From NCBI RefSeq assembly GCF_000175235.1, contig NZ_ACQT01000020.1, forward strand, positions 1-36,703: 36,703 nucleotides of DNA, read 5' to 3'. Shown piece after piece: positions 25,981 through 35,796 of the stretch. Each line of letters starts with the position of its first letter. The stretch's first letter is position 1. The DNA comes from Acidovorax delafieldii 2AN (GTDB lineage Bacteria > Pseudomonadota > Gammaproteobacteria > Burkholderiales > Burkholderiaceae_C). Both the position numbers and the translations under genes were made by a program. The notes below the pieces were generated by a model that worked only from the letters and a program-made list of their open reading frames with translations, made no database searches and had not been told where the DNA came from.

Positions 25981-26036
25981 CAAATCGTGCTCTTGCGCTT
26001 GACAGGTGAGCGCGCAGAGCTATCAGTTAAATAGCA
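25981..26036 (-). repeat. Two-hairpin intergenic repeat, copy E (inverted)
   Basis: Read on the minus strand: GCTAT-TTAACTG-ATAGC, then TCTGC, then GCGC...AAGCGC (GCGC stem) and AAGAGCACGATTTG. It starts 3 nt after the acpS stop and ends 25 nt before the nagZ ATG. It is inverted with respect to copy D on the other side of acpS. Confidence 0.75.
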
Positions 26037-26061
26037 ATTCATCGTGCGCAACGCATCTTCC

Positions 26062-27252
26062 ATGACCGAACACGCCCCCCTGATCCTTGATGTGGCCGGC
26101 ACGGCCCTCAGCCCCGACGACCGCCGCCGCCTGGCCCATCCGCTGACCGGCGGGGTCATCCTCTTTGCCCGCAACTGGGAGAACCGCGCCCAGTTGCTGC
26201 AGCTCACCAGCAGCATCAAGGCCGTGCGGGACGACCTGCTGATCTGCGTGGACCATGAAGGCGGCCGCGTGCAACGCTTTCGCACCGACGGCTTCACCCA
26301 CTTGCCGCCCATGCGCGCCTTTGGCGAAATGTGGTTGGACGATGGCAAGGGCGCCAGGGCGGTGCCAGGCAGCGGTGCCTTGCGGGCCACCAACGCCGCT
26401 ACAGCTGCGGGCTACGTATTGGGCACCGAGCTGCGGGCCTGTGGTGTGGATTTCAGTTTCACGCCCGTGCTGGACCTCGACTGGCCGGACGATGCGCCCC
26501 AGGCGGTCGGTGCCGCCCGGCCCGGCCCCGCAGCCCATGGGGCGCCGCGCGCTGGGTCGACAAGCCGAGGGCAGGCCGCTACGTCCCGCAGCGGCGTCAT
26601 CGGTGACCGCGCGTTCCACAGCGATCCCCGCGTGGTGGCACTGCTGGCCAAGAGCCTCATGCACGGGTTGCTGCAAGCGGGCATGGCCCACTGTGGCAAG
26701 CATTTCCCGGGGCACGGTCATGTGAAGGCCGACTCGCACACCGAGGTGCCCGTGGACCGGCGCAGCTTCAAGGCCATCCTGGCCGACGACGCCGCACCGT
26801 ATGCATGGCTCAGCAGCACGCTCACCAGCGTGATGCCGGCCCACGTGATCTACCCCCGGGTGGACAGCCGCCCGGCCGGCTTTTCGCGGCGCTGGCTGCA
26901 GGACATCCTGCGCCGGCAAATGCATTTCGACGGCGCCATCTTCAGCGACGATCTCAGCATGGCAGGCGCGCGCCGCATCGACGGAGAGGTCGTCAGGTAT
27001 ACCGACGCGGCCATCGCGGCCCTGGAGGCCGGCTGCGATCTCGTGCTGCTGTGCAACCAGAGCCTGGGAGGTGGCAGCGCGGTCGACGAACTGCTCGACG
27101 GCCTTACCGAGGCGCAGGCGCGCGGTCGCTGGCAGTCCAGTGTGGACAGCGAAGCGCGCCGGCTGGCACTGCTGCCCCAGACCCTGCCGCAGCCGTGGGA
27201 TGAACTGATGTACCAGCCTGCCTATCGCCAGGCCCTCGACTTGCTGCCTTGA
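26062..27252 (+). CDS. nagZ: Beta-N-acetylhexosaminidase NagZ with an internal insertion
   Basis: Cytosolic glycoside hydrolase family 3 enzyme that frees GlcNAc from recycled muropeptides; its products can induce beta-lactamases in other bacteria. 396 residues against about 340 in E. coli. Conserved blocks are GGVILFARN, CVDHEGGRVQRF, KHFPGHGHVKADSHTEVP with the Asp/His of the mobile loop, MPAHVIYP, and FSDDLSM with the nucleophile Asp at about 296. Pro142-Ser175 (26485-26586) is a 34-residue Ala/Pro/Gly-rich insertion between DLDW and SGVIGDR, where the family has almost none. ATG 26062 is chosen; a GTG at 26044 is in frame. No ribosome-binding site is seen. Last gene of the lepA run. Confidence 0.94.
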   Translation: MTEHAPLILDVAGTALSPDDRRRLAHPLTGGVILFARNWENRAQLLQLTSSIKAVRDDLLICVDHEGGRVQRFRTDGFTHLPPMRAFGEMWLDDGKGARAVPGSGALRATNAATAAGYVLGTELRACGVDFSFTPVLDLDWPDDAPQAVGAARPGPAAHGAPRAGSTSRGQAATSRSGVIGDRAFHSDPRVVALLAKSLMHGLLQAGMAHCGKHFPGHGHVKADSHTEVPVDRRSFKAILADDAAPYAWLSSTLTSVMPAHVIYPRVDSRPAGFSRRWLQDILRRQMHFDGAIFSDDLSMAGARRIDGEVVRYTDAAIAALEAGCDLVLLCNQSLGGGSAVDELLDGLTEAQARGRWQSSVDSEARRLALLPQTLPQPWDELMYQPAYRQALDLLP

Positions 27253-27466
27253 GGGGTGGTGGTGCGAGGCAGGCCGTGCCGCCGTGGGCGTTGATGCCCA
27301 GCGCGCGCCGCCTTCGGCCGGGGCTGGGTGTTCAAGGGACGGGCCCAAGGCCGAAAGCCCGGCGGTTTGGTGCCTGGGGTGGCACGGGCATCCGGGGCTT
27401 TGGCATCGGCAAAGCTGCTGGCTCGAGGGCAAACGCCCGCATCCGAGCGTGGGCAGAGCGTCTTGT
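27253..27466. other. Convergent gap nagZ / MscS-like, nothing assigned
   Basis: These 214 GC-rich bases lie between convergent genes. Neither strand shows a hairpin with a T-run, and no frame looks coding. Confidence 0.5.
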
Positions 27467-28096
27467 TCAGAGGCCTCGGCCGTCTGATCCGGCGGGTGGA
27501 TTGCCAACGGCCTGTGGTGGCACCGTCGGCGGCAGAGGCGGCTCTTTCCAGCGCCGCACCACGCGCTGGAACACAAGCGCGTTGGGCACCTGTAGCCATG
27601 CGCTTTGCGGAGCATCCGTCTGGTGGTCTTCGAGGGTGGTGTAGAGCAGGTTGATATCGACCACGCGGCCCCGCGTTCCGGTTTTTTCACCGGTGTCGAG
27701 CACTTCGATGTAGTCGCCCACCCTGAAAGGGCGCGCAGTGAAGATGAGCAGCGCACAGAACAGATTCGACAGCACGCTCCAGGCCGCGAAGAATGCCACG
27801 GCGCCCACGGTGGCGAAGCCCGTCAGGGCTGTCCACAGCACCGTGGCTGATACCCCCAGCCGCTCCAGCACCAGCAGCAGGGCGCTGACCATAATGGTCC
27901 AGCGCACCAGCCCCTTGATGGGGGCCAGCAGTTCGGCCGGCAACTGGTAGCGTACGCTGGCGCGAACCAGCAAGCGACGCAGCAGGCGCTGCAGCGCCCA
28001 GGCCGCCAGCAGGATCAGCAGGATCTGGGTGCCTGGAACAATGATCTCGAGCCAATCCTGGACCCACTCGGGCAGATGCAACTTCAGACTGCGCAT
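27467..28096 (-). CDS. Small MscS-family mechanosensitive channel
   Basis: Inner-membrane channel that opens under membrane tension. 209 residues. Three membrane segments at about 19-39, 62-82 and 86-119; the last is the pore helix, Ala/Gly-rich (TGFATVGAVAFFAAWSVLSN), and is followed by the family block PFRVGDYIEV. The cytosolic beta domain follows, but the long carboxy alpha/beta cage of E. coli MscS is mostly missing, and the tail is Pro-rich. It is therefore a minimal MscS. It lies 53 nt after the broken GGDEF gene on the same strand and may share its transcript. Confidence 0.88.
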   Translation of the reverse strand: MRSLKLHLPEWVQDWLEIIVPGTQILLILLAAWALQRLLRRLLVRASVRYQLPAELLAPIKGLVRWTIMVSALLLVLERLGVSATVLWTALTGFATVGAVAFFAAWSVLSNLFCALLIFTARPFRVGDYIEVLDTGEKTGTRGRVVDINLLYTTLEDHQTDAPQSAWLQVPNALVFQRVVRRWKEPPLPPTVPPQAVGNPPAGSDGRGL

Positions 28097-28149
28097 GGAA
28101 GATGGGCCGGTGCACGCGAAATGGACACGGAATTGCAGCGCCTGGCGGA

Positions 28150-29189
28150 TCAGCCGTGCAGTTGCTCCACGGTGTCCATCTGCATTTCGAAGCTGAAGAA
28201 GCGGTTACGCCCTTGCGCCTTGGCTGCGTAGAGGGCCTCGTCGGCACGCATGATCATGCTTTCCGCATTGGTGTTCTCATCGGGCACGCAGGTGGTGATG
28301 CCGCCCGAGAGCGTCAGCGTGGCGCCCAGGGGCGAGTCGGCATGGGGAATGGCGCGCACCTTGAGCAATTGCCCCAGCGCGCGGGCGAACGTCATGGCCC
28401 CCGAGCGGGGGTTTGGGGCAGGATCAACGCAAATTCCTCACCGCCATAACGGAAAGCCACGTCCCGCGGCCGCACGCACACCTCGCGCAGAACGCGGCCC
28501 ACTTCCTTCAGGCAGGCATCGCCCTGTACATGCCCGCTGGCATCGTTGTAGAGCTTGAAATGGTCCAGGTCGCACAGCATCAGCGTGAGCGGCGTACCAT
28601 CGCGCCGGGCCGCCAGGATCTCGTTGTGCAGGATGCGGTCAAACCCGCGGCGGTTGACGAGACCCGTGAGGGCGTCCACCTCGACCATTTCGTTGAGGCG
28701 CTGATTGGCCTGGTGCAGCTCGGCCGAAACCGAAACCAGCCGCCGGCGCATGTCCAGCAGCCGGCGCATGGCGCGCAGCTTGGCCATCAGGACGATGGGT
28801 TTGACGGGCTTGACCAGATAATCGTCACCGCCCACCTCGATGCCCCGCCAGACGTCCAGATCACTGTCCAGGCCCGACAGGAAGATGATGGGGGTCCAGT
28901 CGCCAGGCTCGGCCTCGCGCATCTGCTGCGCCACCCAGTAGCCGTCCTTGCCCGGAAGTTTGATGTCGAGCAGCACCAGATCCGGTCGGCGTGTCTTGAA
29001 CAGGTGCAGCGCGAGCGCTCCTTCGGGTGCCTCGAGAACCGTGGCCACGCCCGCATGGCGCAGCTCGGCCACCAGGGCGGCGCGCATCGATTCCATGTCT
29101 TCCACCACCAGCACGGAAAACGGGTTGTCCGAAAGCACGGCACCTACCGGAGGCGCTGCGGGGCGGGTGAAGGGTATCGGGGCTGTCAC
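28150..29189 (-). pseudogene. REC-GGDEF response regulator (diguanylate cyclase), frameshifted
   Basis: A response regulator that would make cyclic di-GMP. A REC domain (about 25-140) has phospho-acceptor Asp75 in LLDIKLPG and Lys127. A coiled linker (about 145-170) and a GGDEF domain from 172 follow, with GGEEF at 249-253 and the inhibitory RxxD site RPRD at 240-243, five residues before it. The frame stops at 28392. The rest of the domain (LTLSGGITT, ADEALYAAKAQGRN) continues in another frame from 28395 to 28150. One extra base in the palindrome CCCCCG-AG-CGGGGG (28398-28411) would restore PASGAMTFARAL. GTG 29189 has AAGGAG 5 nt upstream. The break is a true mutation, a sequencing error at a hard palindrome, or a split pair using the ATGA overlap. 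Confidence 0.85.
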
Positions 29190-29203
29190 GGTGTCTCCTT
29201 CTC

Positions 29204-29223
29204 GCCCGCAAGAGCCTGCGGGC
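29204..29223 (-). other. 7-bp hairpin before the GGDEF gene
   Basis: On the minus strand GCCCGCA and TGCGGGC pair around 6 nt, 3 nt before the AAGGAG of the REC-GGDEF gene. There is no T-run, so it is not a usual terminator of lysS. It could separate the lysS and GGDEF messages or affect translation. Confidence 0.4.
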
Positions 29224-29292
29224 CAATGCATCTTTGGTTTGCCGGCACAGGCCCCGTCAGGCCGCGCTCGCGGAGCCTTGGCCGGCAGCGAT

Positions 29293-30837
29293 TCAGCTCT
29301 CGCGGCGCAACGCCGGGAAGAGGATCACGTCGCGGATGCTGGGGCTGTCTGTCAGTAGCATCATCAGGCGGTCGATGCCGATGCCGCAGCCGCCCGCGGG
29401 CGGCATGCCGTACTCGAGCGCACGCACGAAATCGTGGTCGAAATACATGGCCTCGTCATCGCCGCTGTCCTTGGCGGCCACCTGGGCGTGGAAGCGCGCG
29501 GCCTGGTCTTCGGCGTCGTTCAGCTCGGAGAAGCCATTGCCGAACTCGCGGCCGGTGATGTAGAGCTCGAAGCGCTCGGTGACCTCGGGGCGGGCGTCAT
29601 TGGCGCGGGCCAGGGGCGAGATCTCGGTCGGGTGCTCCATGATGAAGGTGGGCTGCCAGAGCTTGTCCTCCACGGTCTCCTCGAAGTACAGCACCTGCAG
29701 GCTGGCCAGGCTGCGCGCGGAGAGCTTGTCCTTCTCCTCGTTCATGCCGAGCTTCTTGAGGGCGCTGATGAGCCAGGCGGCATCGTCCACGTGGGCGCCG
29801 GCCTCGGTGTACTGGAAGATGGCTTCGCGGATCGTCAGGCGCGCGAACGGCTGGGCCAGGTCGACCTCGCGGCCCTGGTAGGTGAGTTGCAGCGTGCCCG
29901 CGGCCTTCAGGGCCGCGTCGCGCACGAGCTGCTCGGTGAAGCCCATGAGGTCCTGGTAGTTCCAGTAGGCCGCGTAGAACTCCATCATCGTGAACTCGGG
30001 GTTGTGGCGCACCGAGATGCCTTCGTTGCGGAAGTTGCGGTTGATCTCGAACACGCGCTCGAAGCCGCCCACGAGCAGGCGCTTCAAGTACAGCTCGGGC
30101 GCAATGCGCAGGTACATCTCCTGCTCCAGCGCGTTGTGGTGCGTCACGAAAGGCTTGGCGTTGGCACCGCCCGGAATGGGGTGGAGCATGGGCGTCTCGA
30201 CCTCCAGGAAGCCGTGCTGCACCATGAAGTCGCGAATGCCGCTCACGGCTTTGCTGCGTGCCACGAAGCGCTTGCGGGCTGCTTCGTCGGTCATCAGGTC
30301 GACGTAGCGCTGGCGGTATTTGACCTCCTGATCGGCCACGCCGTGGAACTTGTCGGGCATGGGCCGCAGGCTTTTGGTCAGCAGGCGCAGGGTGGTCACT
30401 TTGACCGACAGTTCGCCGGTCTTGGTCTTCATCAGCGTGCCTTCGGCGCCGATGATGTCGCCCAGATCCCAGTGCTTGAAGGCCGCATACAAGTCTTCAC
30501 CCAGCGCATCGCGCGTGATGTAGAGCTGGATGCGCCCCCCCGTTTCGCCCAGCGAGCCGTCCTGCACGGTGGCAAAACTGGCTTTGCCCATCACGCGTTT
30601 GAGCATCATGCGTCCTGCCACGCTCACATGAACGGCATGGGCTTCCAGCGATTCCGCGTCCTTGCTCGCGTGCTGGTCCTGCAGCGTGGCAGCGTGGTGC
30701 GCCGGTTTGAAATCGTTGGGGAACGCGACGCCTGCGCTCCCAGCATGGGCCTCGCGCAAGGCGCGCAGCTTGTCGCGGCGCTCGGCGATGAGCTGGTTTT
30801 CGTCTTGGGGGGCGGGGGCGTGGTTCTGTTCAGACAT
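29293..30837 (-). CDS. lysS: Lysyl-tRNA synthetase, class II
   Basis: Charges tRNA-Lys with lysine in the cytosol. 514 residues, close to the 505 of E. coli. An amino-terminal OB-fold anticodon-binding domain (about 60-170, with [21 protein letters not shown]) precedes the catalytic domain. Class II motif 2 is [20 protein letters not shown], and motif 3 is near the end at [24 protein letters not shown]. It lies on the same strand as the sugar transferase 56 nt upstream, so the polysaccharide operon may read into it unless a promoter lies in the gap or in the end of that gene. Confidence 0.98.
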   Translation of the reverse strand: MSEQNHAPAPQDENQLIAERRDKLRALREAHAGSAGVAFPNDFKPAHHAATLQDQHASKDAESLEAHAVHVSVAGRMMLKRVMGKASFATVQDGSLGETGGRIQLYITRDALGEDLYAAFKHWDLGDIIGAEGTLMKTKTGELSVKVTTLRLLTKSLRPMPDKFHGVADQEVKYRQRYVDLMTDEAARKRFVARSKAVSGIRDFMVQHGFLEVETPMLHPIPGGANAKPFVTHHNALEQEMYLRIAPELYLKRLLVGGFERVFEINRNFRNEGISVRHNPEFTMMEFYAAYWNYQDLMGFTEQLVRDAALKAAGTLQLTYQGREVDLAQPFARLTIREAIFQYTEAGAHVDDAAWLISALKKLGMNEEKDKLSARSLASLQVLYFEETVEDKLWQPTFIMEHPTEISPLARANDARPEVTERFELYITGREFGNGFSELNDAEDQAARFHAQVAAKDSGDDEAMYFDHDFVRALEYGMPPAGGCGIGIDRLMMLLTDSPSIRDVILFPALRRES

Positions 30838-30893
30838 AGGGGCCGTGGCTACGGGGCAGGAAAAAGGGGCTGTTGCCAGCCGAACCGTTGATT

Positions 30894-31523
30894 TTATGGG
30901 TTATTAGTGCTGTGCGGATGGCGCGCGTGCGGACTCAGCACTACCAGCACGGTGCGGGCGATGATGCGCACATCCAGCCACAGAGAGCGCGTCTGCACGT
31001 AACGCTGCGCATGGCGCAGCTTGGCGGGCAGGATCTGCTCCACATAGGTGCGCTCGGGGTCGTTGCTGCGGGCCAGCAGCGCGCTTTCATCGCGGAATTC
31101 GATGGAGGCCAGGTCGGTGATGCCGGGGCGCACGGACAGCACGGCCTGGCGCACATCGGCGGGGTACTGCGCCACGTAGCGTGGCACCTCGGGGCGTGGG
31201 CCGACCACGCTCATGTCGCCCCGCAGCACGTTGATGAACTGCGGCAGCTCGTCCATCTTGGCGCGGCGCAGCCAGGCCCCGGCACGGGTGATGCGGGCAT
31301 CCTCGCCCACGGTGATCTGCGGGCCCATGGCCTCGGCCCCGGTGTGCATGGTGCGGAACTTGTAGATGCCAAACAGCCGGCCTGCGCGTCCCACGCGCTG
31401 CTGGCGGAAGAACACTGGCCCGGGCGAATCCAGCCGCACCCACAGCGCCACGGCCAGCAACAGCGGGCATAGCAGCAGCAGGGCGAGCAGGGAGAACGCG
31501 ATATCGAACAGGCGCTTGGCCAT
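30894..31523 (-). CDS. Initiating sugar-phosphate transferase (PglC/WcaJ-like)
   Basis: Moves a sugar-1-phosphate from a nucleotide sugar to undecaprenyl phosphate, the first membrane step of a repeat unit. 209 residues, the small monotopic form (PF02397). The reentrant hydrophobic segment ([22 protein letters not shown]) opens the protein. [17 protein letters not shown] and [10 protein letters not shown] follow. The catalytic Asp91-Glu92 lies in [23 protein letters not shown], matching PglC 93/94. ATG 31523 shares a base with the aminotransferase stop. With a DegT aminotransferase just before it, the first sugar may be an amino sugar of the bacillosamine or QuiNAc4N kind; that is inference. 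Confidence 0.93.
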   Translation of the reverse strand: MAKRLFDIAFSLLALLLLCPLLLAVALWVRLDSPGPVFFRQQRVGRAGRLFGIYKFRTMHTGAEAMGPQITVGEDARITRAGAWLRRAKMDELPQFINVLRGDMSVVGPRPEVPRYVAQYPADVRQAVLSVRPGITDLASIEFRDESALLARSNDPERTYVEQILPAKLRHAQRYVQTRSLWLDVRIIARTVLVVLSPHARHPHSTNNP

Positions 31524-32689
31524 CAGCCCAGGACCTCCCGCAGCGCGGCGATCACCCGGTCCTGGTCGGAGTCCTGCATGGCCGTGAACAGCGGCAGGCT
31601 GAGCATGGCCTGGTAGGCCGCGTCGGCCTGCGGAAACTGCTCCGGCGCGAGGCCGTAGCGGTCGCGCCAGTAAGGGTGGCGGTGCAGCGGCACGTAGTGC
31701 ACGCTGGTGCCAATGCCCCGATCCGACAGGGCCTGGATGAGCGCGTCGCGGCCCATGCACGCGTCCGGCGCCAGCCGGATAACGTAAAGATGCCAGGCAT
31801 GCACGTCGCCCGTCGGCGCGCAGGCAGGCAGCACCAGGGGCAGACCGGCCAGCTGTGCGTGGTAGCGTGCCGCGAGGTGCTCGCGCCGCTGCAGGAACTG
31901 CGGCAGGCGCTGCAACTGCACCAGGCCCAGTGCTGCGGCGGTGTCGGTCAGGTTGTACTTGAAGCCGGGGGCCACCACCTCGTAGTACCAGGCCGGCGTC
32001 TTGGAGGTGAAGCGGTCGAAGGCGTCGCGGCTCATGCCGTGCAGGCGCATCACGCGCATGCGCTCGGCCAGTTTTGGGTCGCGCGTCACGGCCATGCCGC
32101 CTTCGCCCGTGGTGATGGTCTTGTTGGCGTAGAAGCTGAACACGGTCACGTCGGAGTCGAGCTGTCCCACCAGCCGGCCCTGCCAGGTGGTGGGCAGGGC
32201 GTGCGCGGCGTCCTCCACCACTTTCAGGCCATGCTCGCGCGCGATGGCCAGGATGGCGTCCATGTCGCAGGCCAGGCCCCCGTAGTGCACCGGCATGATG
32301 GCGCGGGTAGCGGGGGTGATGGCGGCGCGGATGGCCTCGGGGTCGATGTTCAGTGTCACCGGGTCCACGTCCACCAGCACCGGGTCGGCGCCCAGGTAGC
32401 GCACCACCTCCACGGTGGCGGTGAAGGTCAGGGTGGGCGCGATCACCTCGTCGCCCGGGCCGATGCCCAGCGCCTCCAGCGCCAGGTGCAGGCCGGCGGT
32501 GGCGGAGTTGACGGCAATGCTCTGCAATCCGTTGCCGCCCAGGTAGTCGGTGAAGGCCTGTTCGAAGGTGCGGGCCTTCGGGCCGGTGGTGACCCAGCCC
32601 GAGCGCAGGGTCTCGGTGACGGCGGCGATCTCGGCGTCGCCGATGTCGGGGCGGGCGAAGGGCAGAAACGGGGGAGGTGTGTCGGTCAT
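31523..32689 (-). CDS. DegT/DnrJ/EryC1-family sugar aminotransferase
   Basis: PLP enzyme that aminates a nucleotide-linked keto sugar. 388 residues. It opens [30 protein letters not shown] and carries [10 protein letters not shown] (PLP-binding Asp) and [14 protein letters not shown] with the PLP-binding Lys190. The middle [21 protein letters not shown] and end [12 protein letters not shown] are typical of sugar-4-aminotransferases. A partner dehydratase is not in the window and should lie elsewhere. It overlaps ugd by 4 nt and the sugar transferase by 1 nt. Confidence 0.93.
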   Translation of the reverse strand: MTDTPPPFLPFARPDIGDAEIAAVTETLRSGWVTTGPKARTFEQAFTDYLGGNGLQSIAVNSATAGLHLALEALGIGPGDEVIAPTLTFTATVEVVRYLGADPVLVDVDPVTLNIDPEAIRAAITPATRAIMPVHYGGLACDMDAILAIAREHGLKVVEDAAHALPTTWQGRLVGQLDSDVTVFSFYANKTITTGEGGMAVTRDPKLAERMRVMRLHGMSRDAFDRFTSKTPAWYYEVVAPGFKYNLTDTAAALGLVQLQRLPQFLQRREHLAARYHAQLAGLPLVLPACAPTGDVHAWHLYVIRLAPDACMGRDALIQALSDRGIGTSVHYVPLHRHPYWRDRYGLAPEQFPQADAAYQAMLSLPLFTAMQDSDQDRVIAALREVLG

Positions 32690-34026
32690 GGTGCGTTCAG
32701 TGGGGCGCCGCGGCCGATGGCGTGGTATTCCAGCCCCAGTGCCTGCATGTCGGCGGGTTCAAAGAGGTTGCGGCCGTCGAACACCACCGGCTGGCGTAGC
32801 GTGGCGGCCAGGTGAGCGAAGTCGGGGCTGCGGAATTCCTTCCATTCGGTCACTATGACGAGCGCGTCCGCGCCCTCCAGCGCGGCGTCGGCCTGGCCCA
32901 CCAGGTGCAGGCCGGGGCGCTCGCCCAGCACCAGGCGTGCCTGGGCCAGGGCCACCGGATCGTAAGCCGCGATCTCGGCGCCGCGTGCCAGCAGCTGCTC
33001 GATGATGGTCAGGCTCGGGGCCTCGCGCATGTCGTCCGTGTCCGGCTTGAAGGCCAGCCCCCAGAGCGCGAAGCGCCGGCCTTGCAGATCGGAACCGAAG
33101 CGCGCCACGATTTTGTCCACCAGCACCTGCTTCTGGCGATCGTTCACGGCCTGCACGGCCTGCAGGATGCTCAGCTCCTGTCCGGCTTCGCGTGCCGTGT
33201 GCACCAGGGCTTTCACGTCCTTGGGGAAGCACGAGCCGCCATAGCCTGTGCCGGCATAGAGAAAATGCGTGCCGATCCGTGGGTCGGTGCCCATGCCGGT
33301 GCGCACCTGCTCGATGTCGGCGCCCAGCTTCTCGGCCAGCAGGGCCAGTTCGTTCATGAAGCTGATGCGCGTGGCCAGCATGGCGTTGGCGGCGTATTTG
33401 GTGAACTCGGCGCTGCGCACGTCCATCACGATCAGGCGGTCGCGGTTGCGCATGAAGGGTGCGTAGAGCTGGCGCATCGATTGCGCGGCCTGTTCGTCAT
33501 CGGCGCCCACGACAACGCGGTCCGGGCGCACGAAGTCCTGCACCGCCGAGCCCTCCTTGAGGAATTCCGGGTTGGAGACAACGCACACGCTGGCTGGCTG
33601 GCCGCGCGCGCGCAGCACGGCGGCCATGGTTTCGCGCACCCGGTCCGCCGTGCCCACCGGCACGGTGCTCTTGTTCACGATGAGCCTATCTTCCTGCATG
33701 CGCTCGGCGATGGCCTGCGCTGCCGCGAGCACATGCTGCAGGTCGGCCGATCCATCCTCGCCCGCGGGTGTGCCCACGGCGATGAACTGCACCCGGCCGT
33801 GCGCCACGGCGAGGTTGACATCGCTCGTGAACAGGAGGCGGCCGCTGTGGGCGTTGCGCAGCACGATATCGAGCAGTCCGGGCTCGTGGATGGGCAGGTG
33901 GCCGTTTTGCAGGGCGTCGATGCGTTCCTGGTCGCGGTCCAGGCAGACGACATGGTTGCCAATTTCCGCGAAACAGGCGCCCGTGACCAGGCCCACATAA
34001 CCGGTTCCGACAACGGTGATCTTCAT
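32686..34026 (-). CDS. ugd: UDP-glucose 6-dehydrogenase
   Basis: Oxidises UDP-glucose to UDP-glucuronate with two NAD+. 446 residues. The Rossmann start is [16 protein letters not shown]. The family block [14 protein letters not shown] and the catalytic Cys266 in [14 protein letters not shown] are present, with [13 protein letters not shown] in the UDP-binding domain. Its product could be a donor for the glycosyltransferases nearby or feed other acidic sugars. It overlaps the aminotransferase by 4 nt and follows the methyltransferase by 46 nt. Confidence 0.96.
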   Translation of the reverse strand: MKITVVGTGYVGLVTGACFAEIGNHVVCLDRDQERIDALQNGHLPIHEPGLLDIVLRNAHSGRLLFTSDVNLAVAHGRVQFIAVGTPAGEDGSADLQHVLAAAQAIAERMQEDRLIVNKSTVPVGTADRVRETMAAVLRARGQPASVCVVSNPEFLKEGSAVQDFVRPDRVVVGADDEQAAQSMRQLYAPFMRNRDRLIVMDVRSAEFTKYAANAMLATRISFMNELALLAEKLGADIEQVRTGMGTDPRIGTHFLYAGTGYGGSCFPKDVKALVHTAREAGQELSILQAVQAVNDRQKQVLVDKIVARFGSDLQGRRFALWGLAFKPDTDDMREAPSLTIIEQLLARGAEIAAYDPVALAQARLVLGERPGLHLVGQADAALEGADALVIVTEWKEFRSPDFAHLAATLRQPVVFDGRNLFEPADMQALGLEYHAIGRGAPLNAP

Positions 34027-34072
34027 GTGCAGTTTCTCGGCTTGTCTTGCAGGGGCGGTTTCCAGGCTGTGT

Positions 34073-34771
34073 TCATCGGGGCTTGACCGCCCAGGTTAGG
34101 CGGTGGGTGCGCAGCGGGTGCAGCAGCAGCGATGCCGGTCCGATGAGCCTGGCAGGCAGCCGCCGCGCGACCGGCGGGGCCAGCGTCAACCGCCGTGAAT
34201 GCAAGCGGGCTTCGGGGAACAGTGCCCGCAATTCGTCCAGCGGCAGCTTGCGCACATCGGGATTGTGCGGGTTGTTGACGACGAAGTCATACACCAGCAC
34301 ACCACCACCGGGCGCCACCCAGCGCCACAGCGTGTGTGCGAATTGCCGCCGGTAGCCGGGATCGAGCAACGAGCTGAACACGGTGAAGGCCAGCACGGCC
34401 TGCTGGCTGGCGTCCGTGATCGGCGCCGCGCAGGCATCGCCCGCCAGGATGCGCACACTCTCGGGCAGCACGGTGCGCGCAGCCCTGGCACGCTCAGGGA
34501 GCAGTTCAATGCCCGTGAGCTGTTCGGGCGTGGCACCTAGGCGCAGCAGGTCCAGCAGGTTGCCGCCGCTGCCGCAACCCACTTCCAGCAAGGGGCGGCC
34601 CACCAGGTCGGCCCAGCCATGGGCACGCCATAGGCGGGCAAGGGCGCGCAGGCGCTCCTGCTGTGCCTGCAGCGCTGCCGCGTTGGCGTACAGGCTGTAG
34701 CGCTGTGCGTCGGCGTGGCGGTCGCGGCGTGCGTAGCGGTCTTCGACGGCGCGGGTCTCGGGTGTGTTCAC
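34073..34771 (-). CDS. Class I SAM-dependent methyltransferase
   Basis: 232 residues. Motif I is [16 protein letters not shown] (61-76); acidic motif II is [37 protein letters not shown] is the motif IV region. The substrate is unknown; its place in the operon suggests a sugar or glycan. GTG 34771 is used because it overlaps the GT2 stop by 4 nt (GTGA); the frame extends upstream but antisense-like sequence there is not family-like. The carboxy part is Arg/Leu-rich, perhaps membrane-associated. Confidence 0.85.
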   Translation of the reverse strand: MNTPETRAVEDRYARRDRHADAQRYSLYANAAALQAQQERLRALARLWRAHGWADLVGRPLLEVGCGSGGNLLDLLRLGATPEQLTGIELLPERARAARTVLPESVRILAGDACAAPITDASQQAVLAFTVFSSLLDPGYRRQFAHTLWRWVAPGGGVLVYDFVVNNPHNPDVRKLPLDELRALFPEARLHSRRLTLAPPVARRLPARLIGPASLLLHPLRTHRLTWAVKPR

Positions 34772-35796
34772 CGGGTGATCCTTGCGAAGCGCGACGAGGG
34801 CGAGCGTGCGCGCAGCACATCCCACAGGCCCTGCCAGGTGCCCCAGCCGTAGCCGAGGTGGAAGGCAGCGATCACGGCCGGTAGGCGCCCTAGCAGGCGC
34901 CAGGCCCCGGCGGCACGCGCTGCGGCCAGGCTGGCCAGCGCGAGGTAGCTGCCGTAGAGCGCCAGCAGCAGCACGGCGGGCCACGGTGTCCAGGGCAGCA
35001 GCAAGGTGGACAGCGCCAGCGCGGCGACGAACAGCGCGGGCACGAGCTGGCGCCAGGAGCCCGGCTGGCCATGCTTGCGCACCACGAAGGGACGCCAGTA
35101 GCCGTACTGCTGCTGCTGGGCGAAGAGGTGGCGCAGCGAATTGCGCGGGTGGTAGACCGAGCGGATCGTGCCGCTTTGCCAGACGCGGCCACCACCCCGG
35201 CGCAGGCGCAGGTTGTGCTCATCGTCCTGGTTGCGCACCAGCGCCTCGTCGAACAGGCCAAAGCGCGCGAACGCTTCGCGCCGCCAGCAGCCCAGGTACA
35301 CGGTATCGACCGCGCCCTCGTAGCCCTGGTCGCGCGAGCGCGCGCCACCCACCACCCAGCGGCACTGGAAAGCCGCCGCGATGGCCTCGCCCATGGGGCC
35401 CGTGCCCTGCGCGACCCAAGGGCCGCCCACGTTGTCGGCACCGCTGCGCTCCAGGGTTTCGATGCAGCGCGCCAGGTAGTCCGGTGCGAACACCGTGTGG
35501 ATGTCGAGCCGGGCAACTACCTCGCCTCGCGCGCGCGCGATGCAGGCATTGAGCCCAGTGGAGACGATGCGGCCCGGGTTGTCCACCAGCACCAGCCGCC
35601 CGTCGCGTGCGCAGCCCTGTTGCAGGCGCTCGCGTGTGCCGTCGTCGCTCATGCCATCGGCGATCAGCACCTCCATGCGCCAGCCGTCTGGGAGCTGCTG
35701 GCGCAGCACCGAGTCGCAGAAGGCGTCGATGAAGGCCGCTTCGTTGCGGCAGGGGGCGATCACGCTCAGCAGGCGGGGCAGGGTGGCGGGTGTCAT
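34768..35796 (-). CDS. Glycosyltransferase family 2, ExoA-like
   Basis: 342 residues. The GT-A domain opens LLSVIAPCRNEAAFIDAFCDSVL and has the donor-site blocks IADGMSDDGT and ARLDIHTVFAPDYL. VGGARSRDQGYEGAVDTVYLG and FDEALVRNQDDEHNLRLRRGGGRV follow; this wording resembles succinoglycan ExoA proteins. Three hydrophobic segments after about residue 245 anchor the enzyme in the inner membrane. The sugar added is unknown. It overlaps the GT4 by 4 nt upstream and the methyltransferase by 4 nt downstream. Confidence 0.9.
   Translation of the reverse strand: MTPATLPRLLSVIAPCRNEAAFIDAFCDSVLRQQLPDGWRMEVLIADGMSDDGTRERLQQGCARDGRLVLVDNPGRIVSTGLNACIARARGEVVARLDIHTVFAPDYLARCIETLERSGADNVGGPWVAQGTGPMGEAIAAAFQCRWVVGGARSRDQGYEGAVDTVYLGCWRREAFARFGLFDEALVRNQDDEHNLRLRRGGGRVWQSGTIRSVYHPRNSLRHLFAQQQQYGYWRPFVVRKHGQPGSWRQLVPALFVAALALSTLLLPWTPWPAVLLLALYGSYLALASLAAARAAGAWRLLGRLPAVIAAFHLGYGWGTWQGLWDVLRARSPSSRFARITR

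Noticed and set aside
25510-26036. Insertion-sequence pair forming a composite transposon around acpS
   Set aside because: The copies are only about 55 bp, no transposase is present and no target-site duplication is visible.
28150-28395. Separate 81-residue gene
   Set aside because: Its sequence is the carboxy half of a GGDEF domain in line with the gene before it, so it is better read as the frameshifted remainder.
29434-30891. 485-codon plus-strand open frame
   Set aside because: Antisense shadow of lysS, which carries all class II motifs.
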